Shown here: piece after piece, positions 32,418 to 41,698 of the stretch
How positions within the stretch are numbered: the stretch's first letter is position 1
How the letters are laid out: every line of letters begins with the position of its first letter
DNA from: Arthrobacter ipis
GTDB lineage: Bacteria; Actinomycetota; Actinomycetes; Actinomycetales; Micrococcaceae
NCBI RefSeq assembly: GCF_014694315.1
Contig: NZ_JAAOXD010000002.1
Location: 1 to 64,000 of the forward strand
Direction of reading: 5' to 3'
DNA: 64,000 nucleotides
Position numbers and translations under genes: made by a program
Notes under the pieces: generated by a model
Databases searched by the model: none
Seen by the model: the letters and a program-made list of their open reading frames with translations, nothing else
What the model was told of the DNA's origin: nothing

Positions 32418-34502
32418 CTAGGAGCGGAACACCTGGATCACGGCCGGGCGGGGAGCCCGGACCTGGCCAGGGCGGGGAGTCGCGCCGGCGGCAACGTAGT
32501 CCGGGAAGTACGAGTTCGGCGCCTCGAAGGTGCCCTCCTCGCCCGGGTGCTGCACGGAGACGAAGACGCTGCGTTCGGTGTCGTGGACGATCGGTCCACA
32601 GGTTTCGGCGTCGCGGGGCACGGCCAGGAACTGCTCCACGCGGCCGCGCTCGGGGCCATCCAGGGTGACCTTGAACAGACCGTCGGCCTTGCCGATGCCG
32701 GAGGGGGCGCCGTCGGTGGAGATCCAGAGATTGCCCACGGAGTCAAAGGCCAGGTTGTCCGGGCAGGAAATCGGCGAGACCTGGTCGGCCGGGAAGCCGG
32801 AGAAGTAGGTAACGTCACCGGTGGAGGGATCGCCGCAGACCATCAGCAGGTTCCACGTGAACTTCCTGGAGGTCTGGTCGCCGGTCTCCGTAATTTCGAC
32901 GATGTGGCCATCGCGGTTTTCGTTGCGCGGGTTGATCTCGGTGGCGCCTTCCTTGCCGGGTTTGCCGCGGTCCGAGTTGTTGGTGCAGGCCACGTAGACC
33001 TTGCCGGTGTGCAGGCTGGGCTGGACGTCCTCGCAGCGGTCCATCTTGGTGGGGCCCACCTTGTCCGCAGCCAGCCGCGTGTATACGAGGACTTCCTCGA
33101 CGGACATGCCGGTGACCATGGACTTGCCGCCGACCACGAGGGGCAGCCATTCGCCGGTGCCGTCGAAGGAGCCGTCCACCGGAACGGAGCCCTTGCCGTC
33201 GATCTCAGAGGCCGGGGCGCTGCCCGTGAACTTGGCAACGTAGAGGTCGCCCTCGGAGAGGAGCGTCATGTTGTGCTTGCGGTCGCCCTCGCGGTACTTA
33301 GCCCTGGAAACGAACTTGTAGAGGTAATCGAACCGCTCGTCGTCGCCAGAGTAGGCAACCACGTGGCCGGACTTGGCCACGATCACGTTGGCGCCCTCGT
33401 GCTTGAAGCGGCCCAGCGATGAGTGCTTCTTCGGCGTGGACGTGGGGTCGAACGGGTCCACCTCCACGATCCAGCCGAAGCGGTTGGTTTCGTTTTCGTA
33501 GCCGGCGTTTTTCGCGTTGAAACGCGGATCGTCCAGCTCCCACTGCCGCGCCGTGGCCTTGTTGGTGAGGCCGTAACGCTTGTCCGAGGCGGACGTGCCC
33601 GGAGCGACGAAGTAACCGTTGAAGTTTTCCTCGCCCGAGAGGATGGTGCCCCACGGGGTGGTTCCGCCGGAGCAGTTGCCCAGCGTGCCGTTGATCCAGC
33701 GGCCCTCGGGGTCCGCCACGGTCTTGACCAGGTCCGAGCCGGCGACGGGCCCGGTCAGCTCGTAGCGGGTGCTGTTCAGGTAGCGGCGGTTCAGCGCGGC
33801 GCCCTGGACGTAGCTCCAGGGCTTGTTCTTGTTCTTGCGCTCCAGCTCGACGACGGTCAGGCCATGGGCGGCCGCACCCACCGCTCGCATCTGCTTCGCC
33901 GGCATGCTGGCCGGGAACATGATGTTCTCGTTCGTGTATTCGTGGTTCGCGAACAGCAGCGCGCGGCGGCCCTTGCTGCCGGGGATCTCGAGGATGTCCG
34001 AGTAGTCGTTGTTGTAGCCGAACTGCCGCTCCTGTGCTGCTGCGGTCTGGTTGCCCAGCTCGAACGCCGGGGCGTCCTTGAAGATCGGGTCACCCCAACG
34101 GATCACCGGCTGCCAGGTGAACCCAGCCGGCACCGTCACGGCGTCAACCTCCGACGCAACGGAAGGGATTGCGGTGAACTGCAGCTTGGACGCACCCGGG
34201 CCAAAACCGATGTTCGCGGCGGCGGACAGTCCCGTCCCGCCGTCGGCGACGGCCTTCTCGGTGGACGTCACGGCACCGCCGAGTACGACGGCGAGGGCAC
34301 CGGCGGCGCCGAAGCCCAGGGCGGCGCGGCGGGACAGGGTGGTGGAGGCGATGTCGCGGAAGTAGCTGTTGGAGCTCGTGTTGCAGACGTCGCCCGCGCA
34401 GGCGTTGTCGCACTTGAGCGCGCAGGTGACAGGGCTGCGCCTGCCTTTGGTGTGGCCGAGCATGGGCAGCAGTGCGAACTTGCGTCCGGAGATTTCAGAC
34501 AT
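32418..34502 (-). CDS. PhoX/DUF839 family alkaline phosphatase-like protein
   Basis: A 694-aa exported protein. A twin-arginine-like signal (LSRRAALGFGAAGALAVVLGG, about residues 56-76) comes after a long N-terminal leader with cysteines, as is usual for this family. The PhoX/DUF839 beta-propeller follows with FANHEYTNENIMFP, WGTILSGEENFNGYF, GWIVEVDPFDP, KHEGANVIVAKSGHVVAYSGDDE, CPDNLAFDSVGNLWISTDG and ETCGPIVHDTERSVFVSVQHPG. PhoX enzymes are Ca/Fe-dependent phosphomonoesterases; activity here is inferred. ATG with GGAAGG 9 nt upstream. Both flanks carry the 32-bp-pitch repeat family. Confidence 0.88.
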   Translation of the reverse strand: MSEISGRKFALLPMLGHTKGRRSPVTCALKCDNACAGDVCNTSSNSYFRDIASTTLSRRAALGFGAAGALAVVLGGAVTSTEKAVADGGTGLSAAANIGFGPGASKLQFTAIPSVASEVDAVTVPAGFTWQPVIRWGDPIFKDAPAFELGNQTAAAQERQFGYNNDYSDILEIPGSKGRRALLFANHEYTNENIMFPASMPAKQMRAVGAAAHGLTVVELERKNKNKPWSYVQGAALNRRYLNSTRYELTGPVAGSDLVKTVADPEGRWINGTLGNCSGGTTPWGTILSGEENFNGYFVAPGTSASDKRYGLTNKATARQWELDDPRFNAKNAGYENETNRFGWIVEVDPFDPTSTPKKHSSLGRFKHEGANVIVAKSGHVVAYSGDDERFDYLYKFVSRAKYREGDRKHNMTLLSEGDLYVAKFTGSAPASEIDGKGSVPVDGSFDGTGEWLPLVVGGKSMVTGMSVEEVLVYTRLAADKVGPTKMDRCEDVQPSLHTGKVYVACTNNSDRGKPGKEGATEINPRNENRDGHIVEITETGDQTSRKFTWNLLMVCGDPSTGDVTYFSGFPADQVSPISCPDNLAFDSVGNLWISTDGAPSGIGKADGLFKVTLDGPERGRVEQFLAVPRDAETCGPIVHDTERSVFVSVQHPGEEGTFEAPNSYFPDYVAAGATPRPGQVRAPRPAVIQVFRS

Positions 34503-34607
34503 GGAGAGAGACCTTCCAAGGGTTTAGATGCGGCACCGCCACCCTGTCAGCGAAAGCCAACCGGAAGCCGACACTCAGATGAAGATACGGTGAACTCGGC
34601 ACGTGGA

Positions 34608-34721
34608 TGAGGACGCGTCAGGGAAAACCCGCAGGAGATGAGGACGCGTCAGGGAAAAACCCGCAGGAGATGAGGACGCGTCGCGGGAAAACCTGCAGGA
34701 TCTGAGGACGCGTTTATTGGG
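34608..34721. repeat. 32-bp-pitch intergenic repeat array R2
   Basis: TGAGGACGCGT occurs at 34608, 34639, 34671 and 34703 (pitch 31, 32, 32), with similar intervals (GGGAAAACC, then GCAGGA). It fills the gap between menC and phoX. Same core as R1 but opposite main orientation. Confidence 0.85.
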
Positions 34722-34730
34722 GGGACGGTG

Positions 34731-35729
34731 CTAAGCCGGGGCGGGGAGTGCAGCGTACGCGCGGCGGAGCCGGGCGAGCCACCATTCCCGGCGCTCGAAC
34801 GGGGCGGCGTACTGCTCAAGCAGCCCCTCGTCGGCGACGGCATCGCGCAAGCTGATGGCGCCGTCGTCGGCCACCAAAGGTTCGGTAATCACATCCGCGG
34901 CGAGCAGCGACACCGTTCCCAGCCCGCACGCATACGGCAGTTCCGGCAGCGCGGCCGCGAGCGCGAGCCCGGCCCGGATCCCCACCGACGTATCCAGGGC
35001 GGAACTCACGACGGCCGGCATCCCGGCCTGCGCGACCAGCTCCAGCGCCCGCCGGACACCCCCGAGCGGCGCCACCTTCACCACGAGGAGATCGGCGGCA
35101 CCGGCACGCGCCACCTTGAGGGGATCGTCTTCCTTGCGGACACTTTCGTCGGCCGCGATCAGCACAGGCACGCCCGCCGCCCGGAGCCGGCTCCGCACCT
35201 CCGCCAGGCCATCGATCTCCGGCACGGGCTGCTCCGCGTATTCGAGCCCGACGTCGGCCAACCGGTTCAGTGCCTCCACCGCCGCCGGAACGTCCCAGCC
35301 GCCGTTGGCGTCCACGCGGATGGCAGCGTCCGGAAGGGCGGCGCGGACAGCAGCTACGCGGGCTGCGTCGTCGTCGAGCGTCTGGCCGCGTTCTGCCACC
35401 TTGACCTTGACGGCGTCCACGCGGCCGAACCGGGCCAGAATTTCCGGCACGGCGTCTGCGGAGATGGCGGGCACGGTGGCGTTGACGGGGATGCGGGTCC
35501 GCAGGGGCTCAGGGAAACCGTGCCAGCCGGCCTCGATGGCGGAGGCAAGCCACCGGGAGGCCTCGGCGTCGCCGTACTCGGGGAACGCGCAGAACTCGCC
35601 CCATCCCAGCGGGCCGCGGAGGAGCAGCGTTTCGCGTTCCAGGATCCCGCGAAACTTCACGCGCATGGGCAGAACCACCACACGGGCGCATTGCAGCAGA
35701 TCCTCGAGGGGCGGGTACGGGAGAGGCAT
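34731..35729 (-). CDS. menC: o-Succinylbenzoate synthase
   Basis: A 332-aa enolase-superfamily dehydratase of menaquinone synthesis. The catalytic lysine motif is VKVKVAERG, metal ligands are in IRVDANGGWD, YAEQPV and IAADESV, and the second lysine is in LLVVKVAPLGG. SSALDTSVGIRAGLALAAAL is typical of actinobacterial MenC. The N-terminal FRGILERETLLLRGPLGWGEFCAFPEY segment covers the active site. It is separated from menD by phoX and repeats but lies on the same strand. Confidence 0.94.
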   Translation of the reverse strand: MPLPYPPLEDLLQCARVVVLPMRVKFRGILERETLLLRGPLGWGEFCAFPEYGDAEASRWLASAIEAGWHGFPEPLRTRIPVNATVPAISADAVPEILARFGRVDAVKVKVAERGQTLDDDAARVAAVRAALPDAAIRVDANGGWDVPAAVEALNRLADVGLEYAEQPVPEIDGLAEVRSRLRAAGVPVLIAADESVRKEDDPLKVARAGAADLLVVKVAPLGGVRRALELVAQAGMPAVVSSALDTSVGIRAGLALAAALPELPYACGLGTVSLLAADVITEPLVADDGAISLRDAVADEGLLEQYAAPFERREWWLARLRRAYAALPAPA

Positions 35730-35768
35730 GAATTCACTGTACCGGCGCGCCCGGCACCATTCAGGGAG

Positions 35769-37160
35769 TCATGCTGAGGGAACCGGTGCCTGTTCGTGCT
35801 CGACGGCGGCCGGAAGCTTGGTGCCCCCGGCTCCGAAGCGGGCGATCACCGTGGTGCCCCGTCCGGGAGCGGACATCAGCTGGAGCGTACCGCCGGCCTC
35901 GCCGATGGTGTCCTTCATGATGCGCAGGCCGAAGTGTCCTTCCGGCGACCCCTGGCTCTGGTCGAAGCCGCAGCCGTCGTCCTGGATACGGATCTCCGAA
36001 CCGTGGCCGTCCTGATGGAGGTGGAGCTCAGCCTTGGTCGCCCTGGAATGCTTGGCGGTGTTGGCCAGGGCCTCACGGGCAACCCGGTAGAACAGTGCCG
36101 CGCGGTCCCGGTCCAGCTCACACTGCTCCGGCAGGTCCAGCTCCAGGGTGATCCCGCGTTCCTCGAGCGGATCGCCGAGCCGGGCGAGCGCCCCGGAGAG
36201 GCCGAGGCGGTTCAGGTCCGGCGGGTACAACTCGCTGGTCATGGCCCGCAGGCTGCGGACGTTGTCCTGCAGAATCCGCCGGGCGTCGGAGAACAGCGCA
36301 CGCTGGCCCACCGGGCTGTGCAGTTCCTCAGACTCCATCACGTAGGACAGCCCCGAGAGCTCCTGGATCACCTCGTCGTGCAGGTCCCGGGCAATGCGCT
36401 GGCGCTCGAGCTCGGAAGCCTCGATGGCCCGGCGCAGCAGGCGGCTCCGGCCCGCTTCGTAGGCCTGGATCCTGCGGGCGAGCTGGACTGCCGGGAACAG
36501 CTGAGCCAGCTGCAGGACGGCAAGTGAGAGCAGGAACGGCGGGGCCATGCCGAACAGAACGGAGGCCTGCTCCTGGCGGACGCCGTCGTCGTCGTAATAG
36601 CACTCAAACACCAGTTTCTGCCCGTCAGGAGCCACGACGGGCACGTAGACCTCCACGAGCTCGCCGTTCTCGACGTCGGGCGTGTTGACCTCGTCCTTCT
36701 GAGTCTCCAGGTTGGCGGGGACGTCCCCGCCGTCCAGGACCTCCTGTGCCTCGTGCGGCAGGTCGAAGGTCTTGCCGATCAGCTTCGGATCTTCCGAGTA
36801 GACAATGCGTCCCTCTTTGTCCCACAGCCTGATCTCGAACACCGAGGTCTCCCCCATCCAGGGGCGGAGGCGCTCGTCGAGCCGCTCAACGGCGGTGGGA
36901 TCGCCGGACAGGACTTCCTTGTCCAGCAGCGGCCCCACCACGTTGTTGGCCAGGTGGTCGGTGGCCTCCTTGGAGTTCTCCAGCGCGTGGCGTTCCGCCT
37001 CGGACCAGATCCAGAAGGCCACCGGGGTGGTGACCACCACCAGGGCAACCAGCCCCATCAGCAGGAACCGCCGGACGGCCTTGAAAACCTCGGAATTGTG
37101 GTAGGCCGGCGATTCGAACGGGCGGAACAGAGCAGGTTTACGGAGCGACGGCCTAGCCAT
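35769..37160 (-). CDS. Sensor histidine kinase, NarX/LiaS-like (HisKA_3)
   Basis: A 463-aa membrane kinase. TM1 is FLLMGLVALVVVTTPVAFWIW; an extracytoplasmic sensor of about 160 residues follows, then TM2 (FLLSLAVLQLAQLFPAVQL). The dimerisation/phosphoacceptor domain has ELERQRIARDLHDEVIQELS with the phospho-His, and the ATPase domain has EALANTAKHSRATKAEL, DDGCGFD and HFGLRIMKDTIGEAGG. The ATG (37160) overlaps the end of the SARP-REC-LuxR gene by 8 nt, so the two are a coupled pair. Signal unknown. Confidence 0.9.
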   Translation of the reverse strand: MARPSLRKPALFRPFESPAYHNSEVFKAVRRFLLMGLVALVVVTTPVAFWIWSEAERHALENSKEATDHLANNVVGPLLDKEVLSGDPTAVERLDERLRPWMGETSVFEIRLWDKEGRIVYSEDPKLIGKTFDLPHEAQEVLDGGDVPANLETQKDEVNTPDVENGELVEVYVPVVAPDGQKLVFECYYDDDGVRQEQASVLFGMAPPFLLSLAVLQLAQLFPAVQLARRIQAYEAGRSRLLRRAIEASELERQRIARDLHDEVIQELSGLSYVMESEELHSPVGQRALFSDARRILQDNVRSLRAMTSELYPPDLNRLGLSGALARLGDPLEERGITLELDLPEQCELDRDRAALFYRVAREALANTAKHSRATKAELHLHQDGHGSEIRIQDDGCGFDQSQGSPEGHFGLRIMKDTIGEAGGTLQLMSAPGRGTTVIARFGAGGTKLPAAVEHEQAPVPSA

Positions 37161-38727
37161 TTGACGGCTGCTCGAGCATGCCGCGCCGTGACGCTTCCAT
37201 GACCGATTCGAGCTGCGAGTGGGTTCCAAGCTTGGCGAAGATGGCCTTCACGTAGCCGCGGCAGGTGTTGAGGGAGATGTCCAGCTTGCTGGCCACTTCC
37301 TTCGACCCGTGGCCACCGGCCATCAGCCGGAGCACATCCAGCTCCCGGGGCGTCAAGACGGGTCCGCCGGGCTCCACTTCGCGGACCACGGGGGCCGGAG
37401 CGGGGGTGGACATGCCCAGCTGGGCCACCAGCGAGGGATGCACCACCATGTTGCCGGCCCGCGCATAGCGGAGGGTATCCAGCAAGGTGGACAGCGATCC
37501 GCCCTTCGGCAGGAAGGCGCAGATGCCCATGGAGGCGGCGGTCCGCAGGGCTTCCGGCGTCGGGTCGCCGGTGAGCATGACGATCCGGGTATTGGGGGCG
37601 TCAGCCAGGATGCGGGCAGCGGCGGTGAGGCCGTCGCCGTCGGGCAGGTGGAAGTCCATGATCACGACGTCGGGCTTGAGGGCGATGCTCTGCTCCACGC
37701 CGCTCTTGGCGGTGGTGGCCGAAGCGACGCTCCGCAGGTCGGGCTCGCGGTCGAGGGCTGCCGTCAGCAGTTCCGTGAACGTGCTGTGGTCGTCGATGGT
37801 CAGGATGCTGATTTCCCGGGTGATCTGGGAAGTTGCCGGGGGCTGGGCACCCGAATCTGTGAGGTCCATGTCATCCTCGCTGGCGGCTGTTGCCTGGAGC
37901 AGCCGGGCGTGCGCTTCGCGGAGCGGCCGTCCGGGGAGGCAGCCGATCTCCTGGTCCATGACCCGGCGGCACCGCCCGTAGGCCCGCAGCGCTTCCATGT
38001 ACTGCCCGGATTCTTCCAGGCCCAGGATCAAGGCGGTCCAGGCGCGCTCGTTGATGGGATCGTCCACGAGCAGTTCGCTGGCCAGGGCCACTGCGCGCTC
38101 CGGGTGTCCGACGGCGACGGCTGCTTCCGCGGCCCGTGCCTTGATGCTCGCAACGCGGGCTGAGTGGAGCGAACGCTCTTCCTCTGCCCAGCCGGCCAGC
38201 AGCTCATCGCCGAGCAGCGGCACGGAGGCGATGCCGAGGGCCTTCTCGAGCAGCCGGAAGGATTCCTCCGGTGAGGCGTGCCCCGCCTGCTTCAGAAGCT
38301 CATCGAACCGATCGAGGTCCAGGTCAACCATGGTGCGGTCGATCATGTAGCCTCCGGTGACTGTGCGGAGGGCTCCGCCCTTGCCGCTTCCGGGCTGAAG
38401 GTGGCGGCGCAGGACGCTGACGTAGCTTTCCAAAGTGGACAGTGCCTCAGACGGCGGCTGGCCATTCCACAAAACTTCGATCAGGTGGTTCTTGGAGACC
38501 GGGGTCCCCAGCTTGAGCAACAGGATTTCAAGGACCTGGCGGGGCTTGGGCCCGCCAAGCTCGTGGGATCCGATCTCCACGCCGCCGCGGCGGACACGGA
38601 GCGGCCCCAGGATGTTGATGGACAACTTCGTCGTTGTTCCACCGGCGTCTTCCGTTGAGTTCGGAAGGTACTCGTCGTCGTTGACTCTCCGGGACCAACG
38701 AGTATCTTCTGCAACAGTTTGTACCAT
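37153..38727 (-). CDS. SARP-type wHTH/BTAD plus receiver plus LuxR-HTH fusion regulator
   Basis: A 524-aa regulator with three parts. About 35-130: OmpR/SARP-type winged helix (LSINILGPLRVRRGGVEI, GGPKPRQVLEILLLKLG, LIEVLWNGQPP). About 130-275: BTAD-like tetratricopeptide region (DLDRFDELLKQAG, EERSLHSARVASIKARAAEA, EALRAYGRCRRVMDQEIG). About 300-425: receiver with ISILTIDDHS, phospho-Asp in VIMDFHLPDGDG and Lys in AFLPKGGS. About 450-510: LuxR HTH (LTPRELDVLRLMAGGHGSKEV). Two DNA-binding domains in one receiver protein is unusual. ATG 38727 is preferred over GTG 38736, for its AGGTG with 6-nt spacing. Partner kinase is the overlapping gene. Confidence 0.88.
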   Translation of the reverse strand: MVQTVAEDTRWSRRVNDDEYLPNSTEDAGGTTTKLSINILGPLRVRRGGVEIGSHELGGPKPRQVLEILLLKLGTPVSKNHLIEVLWNGQPPSEALSTLESYVSVLRRHLQPGSGKGGALRTVTGGYMIDRTMVDLDLDRFDELLKQAGHASPEESFRLLEKALGIASVPLLGDELLAGWAEEERSLHSARVASIKARAAEAAVAVGHPERAVALASELLVDDPINERAWTALILGLEESGQYMEALRAYGRCRRVMDQEIGCLPGRPLREAHARLLQATAASEDDMDLTDSGAQPPATSQITREISILTIDDHSTFTELLTAALDREPDLRSVASATTAKSGVEQSIALKPDVVIMDFHLPDGDGLTAAARILADAPNTRIVMLTGDPTPEALRTAASMGICAFLPKGGSLSTLLDTLRYARAGNMVVHPSLVAQLGMSTPAPAPVVREVEPGGPVLTPRELDVLRLMAGGHGSKEVASKLDISLNTCRGYVKAIFAKLGTHSQLESVMEASRRGMLEQPSNG

Positions 38728-39210
38728 TTTGTGCACCTATCCCCATGAACTGCATTCCCCATGAATGGCTTGGATTCATACTTGTCACTCGGGCAAGTGT
38801 GGGCACGAGTATCGAGTACTCGACTTTCGGCTGGGCCACTACTTGGTTGCTTTCGCATCAAGCGGGCCACCACCAGGTTTGGGTGGCCCGCGGCTCCCCT
38901 GGAACCTCTTGCCGGGAATACAGCCGCGCTTCAGACACCAAGTTTTTCCCAAGAACCCGGGGTTAGATTCGTATTACCGCAGTAACAACGGTGCTATTGC
39001 GATCCTCGTCCCCGGAGGACCGCCGAATCAGCGTGAAATGGGTGATCCAATGAGACAGACCATGGCCGGGCCGGGTACAACCAAGTATTCCGAGTACTCG
39101 GCGATGAGCGTCTTTGCCGGCGACCCCGGAAGCCCAAAAATTTTTGCGTGGCCGGTCCCGCCTCGCGTCGTGTTACGTGCGTCACACGACAACTTCGCCC
39201 GGGTAATCCC
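38728..39210. promoter_or_regulatory. 483-bp divergent control region between two two-component systems
   Basis: No credible gene is present. Two perfect 12-bp palindromes lie here: TCGAGTACTCGA (38812-38823) and CCGAGTACTCGG (39090-39101), each preceded by a related AGTAT box. It also has a 10-bp hairpin GCGGGCCACC/GGTGGCCCGC (38862-38871, 38882-38891) and GTCGTGT...ACACGAC (39167-39190). It separates the SARP-REC-LuxR gene from the HK/RR pair at 39211 and probably carries both promoters. Confidence 0.55.
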
Positions 39211-40884
39211 ATGAACACGGCCGGCGCACTGCGCACGGAAGTACGTTCCGTCCGCTTCCGGCTGCTGGCCACGCTGCTCGTCTTCATGGCCGTGGGCCTC
39301 TTTGTCGCCGGCGCAGTCACCCATGCCGCCCAGCTGAACAGCCTCAATGACCGCGTCAATGCCGAGCTCCAGTTGCCACGCAAGAACCTGGACGAGCTGG
39401 CCAAGCGCGGCCAGCCCAATTCCGGTGCAGCTTACGCCTCCCTGCACAGCCTGTTTACAACTTATCTGCGCAGCGGGCCTCCCGGCGGCTACGTGTCGGT
39501 GATGACCGTGGTCCGCGGCCGCAGCGTCATCCTGCCCTTCGGGGAGCAGCCGACCAAGCTCAACACGGCCGCTGTCACCGACAACATGTGGGATTGGAGT
39601 GTGCCCCGTCAGACCGTGATGCGGGACATCGACGTCGACGGCCGGCAGGTCCGCCTGGCCATCACGTCGGTGTCACTGGCGGGCGCGCGGCCAGACCAGG
39701 GTCTTCTGATTGCCTCGAGCGAGATCGGAGCCCAGCGCGCGGAGGTTTTCGCTTCGATGTGGACCTTCGCCCTGGCGTCCACCGCGACGCTCGCAATGAC
39801 CGGCCTGGTGGGTTATCTGGTCACCGGGCGGCTGCTGCGCCCCGTTCGGCGGCTCCGCGAGGCCACAGAGGCCACGACATTTGAGGACCTGACCAAGCGG
39901 GTGGAAGTGCCCGACAGCACCGACGACATCGCTCAGCTGGCCATGAACTTCAACCGAATGCTCGAACGGCTGGAATCCGGATCGGAAAACCAGCGCCGCT
40001 TCGTCCACGATGCCAGCCACGAACTGCGCACCCCCATGACGATCATTCGCGGCTACCTGGAGCTGCTCCACGCCGGGGACCCCGACGACGTCGACCAGAC
40101 CCGCGAGCTGCTCCTGGACGAGCTTGACCGGATGCAGGTGCTGGTGGATGACCTGCTGCTGCTTGCCCGCAGCGGACGGCCCGACTTCGTGACGCCCGGC
40201 TGGGTGGAGGCGGATGACCTCTTGGAGGACGTCCTGAACCGCGTCCGGGTCCTCGGCGAGCGCCAGTGGCGGCTGGAGGCCAGGCCCGGCGGCCTGATCC
40301 GCGCTGACCGCCGCCGGCTGACGCAGGCGCTGGAGCAGCTCGCGGCCAACGCGGTCAACCACACCTCTGAGTCGGACCGGATTTCCGTTGGCGGCGCCTG
40401 GGTAGAGGACGACGGCGGCGCTCCCCAGGGCGGGCGGGCAGTAGTTGTGCGGGAGCCGGCAGCGCGGCATTCCCCCTCCAGGGAGCTGGAAATCTGGGTC
40501 TCGGACACCGGCACGGGGATTCCGGCGGACGAGCATGAGCGCATATTCGAACGCTTCGGCAAGGGCCGCAACTCGGCGGCCATGGAAGGCTCGGGCCTCG
40601 GCCTTTCCATCGTCAAAGCCATCGCCGAGGCACACGGCGGCACTGTGCTTCTGGAGTCGGAGGAGGGCAAAGGCAGCCGCTTCGCCCTGCGGATACCATC
40701 CGGCGGCACAGATGAGAGCGATGAAACCGATGGCTCCGTCGCGGCGGACACCGGCGGCGACACCGAGGGCTTCGACGCAAAGGATGGTGCACGGCCCAAA
40801 AAACGGCACCGCGGCGGGAAGCCGAAGCTGGCCGGACCGGAGTCGGGCATTGAACTGGCCATGCGGACGGGAGGTACGCCATGA
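39211..40884 (+). CDS. Sensor histidine kinase, EnvZ/OmpR type
   Basis: A 557-aa kinase. TM1 is LLATLLVFMAVGLFVAGAV; a periplasmic-type sensor of about 130 residues follows, then TM2 (MWTFALASTATLAMTGLVGYL), HAMP (RPVRRLREATEATTFEDL), HisKA (RRFVHDASHELRTPMTII) and HATPase (QLAANAVNHT, VSDTGTGIPADEHERIFERF, GSGLGLSIVKAIAEAHGG). The ATPase domain has a Gly/Pro-rich insert of about 25 residues (DDGGAPQGGRAVVVREPAAR). The acidic-to-basic tail of about 60 residues is unusual. ATG 39211 with GGGTAA upstream; it overlaps the regulator gene by 4 nt. Confidence 0.9.
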   Translation: MNTAGALRTEVRSVRFRLLATLLVFMAVGLFVAGAVTHAAQLNSLNDRVNAELQLPRKNLDELAKRGQPNSGAAYASLHSLFTTYLRSGPPGGYVSVMTVVRGRSVILPFGEQPTKLNTAAVTDNMWDWSVPRQTVMRDIDVDGRQVRLAITSVSLAGARPDQGLLIASSEIGAQRAEVFASMWTFALASTATLAMTGLVGYLVTGRLLRPVRRLREATEATTFEDLTKRVEVPDSTDDIAQLAMNFNRMLERLESGSENQRRFVHDASHELRTPMTIIRGYLELLHAGDPDDVDQTRELLLDELDRMQVLVDDLLLLARSGRPDFVTPGWVEADDLLEDVLNRVRVLGERQWRLEARPGGLIRADRRRLTQALEQLAANAVNHTSESDRISVGGAWVEDDGGAPQGGRAVVVREPAARHSPSRELEIWVSDTGTGIPADEHERIFERFGKGRNSAAMEGSGLGLSIVKAIAEAHGGTVLLESEEGKGSRFALRIPSGGTDESDETDGSVAADTGGDTEGFDAKDGARPKKRHRGGKPKLAGPESGIELAMRTGGTP

Positions 40885-41591
40885 CACGGATCCTGATCGC
40901 CGACGACGAGCCCCGCATTGCTGCCTTCCTCGCCAAAGGCCTCACGGCGGCCGGCTACACCACCACCCAGGTCTTCGACGGGGTGAAGGCGCTGGATTAC
41001 GCGACGTCAGGAGAGTTCGACCTCCTCATCCTGGACATCAGCATGCCGAGGATGGACGGGCTTACCGTCCTCAAGAACCTCCGGAACATGCACTCAACGA
41101 TTCCGGTGATCGTGCTGACGGCGGCGGACAGCCTTGAGAGCACTGTGGCGGCGCTCGACGGCGGTGCGGATGACCACATGACCAAACCCTTCCGGTTCGA
41201 GGAACTGCTCTCCCGCATCAAGCTCCGGCTCCGCGGCGCGCAGGTGGTTGCGTCCGCCCCGACGTTCGTCTGCGGCGACCTGTCCCTCGACGTGAATCTC
41301 CGGACGGCAGAGATCCGCGGCCGCGTGATCGACCTGTCTGCCAGGGAGTTCGTCATGGCGCGGACATTCATGGAGAACGCCGGCAAGGTGCTCAGCCGCG
41401 AGCAGCTTCTGAGCCGGGTGTGGGGCTACCACTTCGAGGGGTCGTCCAACGTGGTGGACGTATACGTGCGGTACCTGCGGCACAAGCTGGGTGCGGACCG
41501 CATCCAAACCGTCCGGGGCGTGGGCTACCGGCTCGTATGCCTTGGCGCTGATGGCACGAACGGCCATGGCGGTCCGGTTCAAACCCCATAA
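40881..41591 (+). CDS. OmpR-family response regulator
   Basis: A 236-aa regulator: receiver with ILIADDEPRIAAFLAKGL, phospho-Asp in LLILDISMPRMDG, Thr/Ala switch VIVLTAAD and Lys in HMTKPFRFEEL. The winged helix has LSAREFVMARTFMENAGKVLSREQLL, then VDVYVRYLRHKLG and TVRGVGYRL. It starts by ATGA overlap with the kinase gene and has GAGGT 5-6 nt upstream. The secreted-protein gene 107 bp downstream may be in the same unit or a target. Confidence 0.93.
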   Translation: MTRILIADDEPRIAAFLAKGLTAAGYTTTQVFDGVKALDYATSGEFDLLILDISMPRMDGLTVLKNLRNMHSTIPVIVLTAADSLESTVAALDGGADDHMTKPFRFEELLSRIKLRLRGAQVVASAPTFVCGDLSLDVNLRTAEIRGRVIDLSAREFVMARTFMENAGKVLSREQLLSRVWGYHFEGSSNVVDVYVRYLRHKLGADRIQTVRGVGYRLVCLGADGTNGHGGPVQTP

Positions 41592-41698
41592 TTGCACTAA
41601 ACCCACCCCGCCCGGCGATGAGAAGACTCTCATCCGCGTCTCATCCCTGCCTCACCTTCACGCTTCAAAGTGAAAGCACGAAGGAGGTGTGCCGGCTG

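Noticed and set aside
32232-34721. CRISPR array
   Set aside because: The pitch is regular, but intervals are near-copies of each other, the conserved part is only about 12 bp, and no cas gene is in the window.
38761-38985. Small plus-strand frame in the divergent control region
   Set aside because: It has no ribosome site, runs through palindromes and a hairpin, and shows no codon bias.
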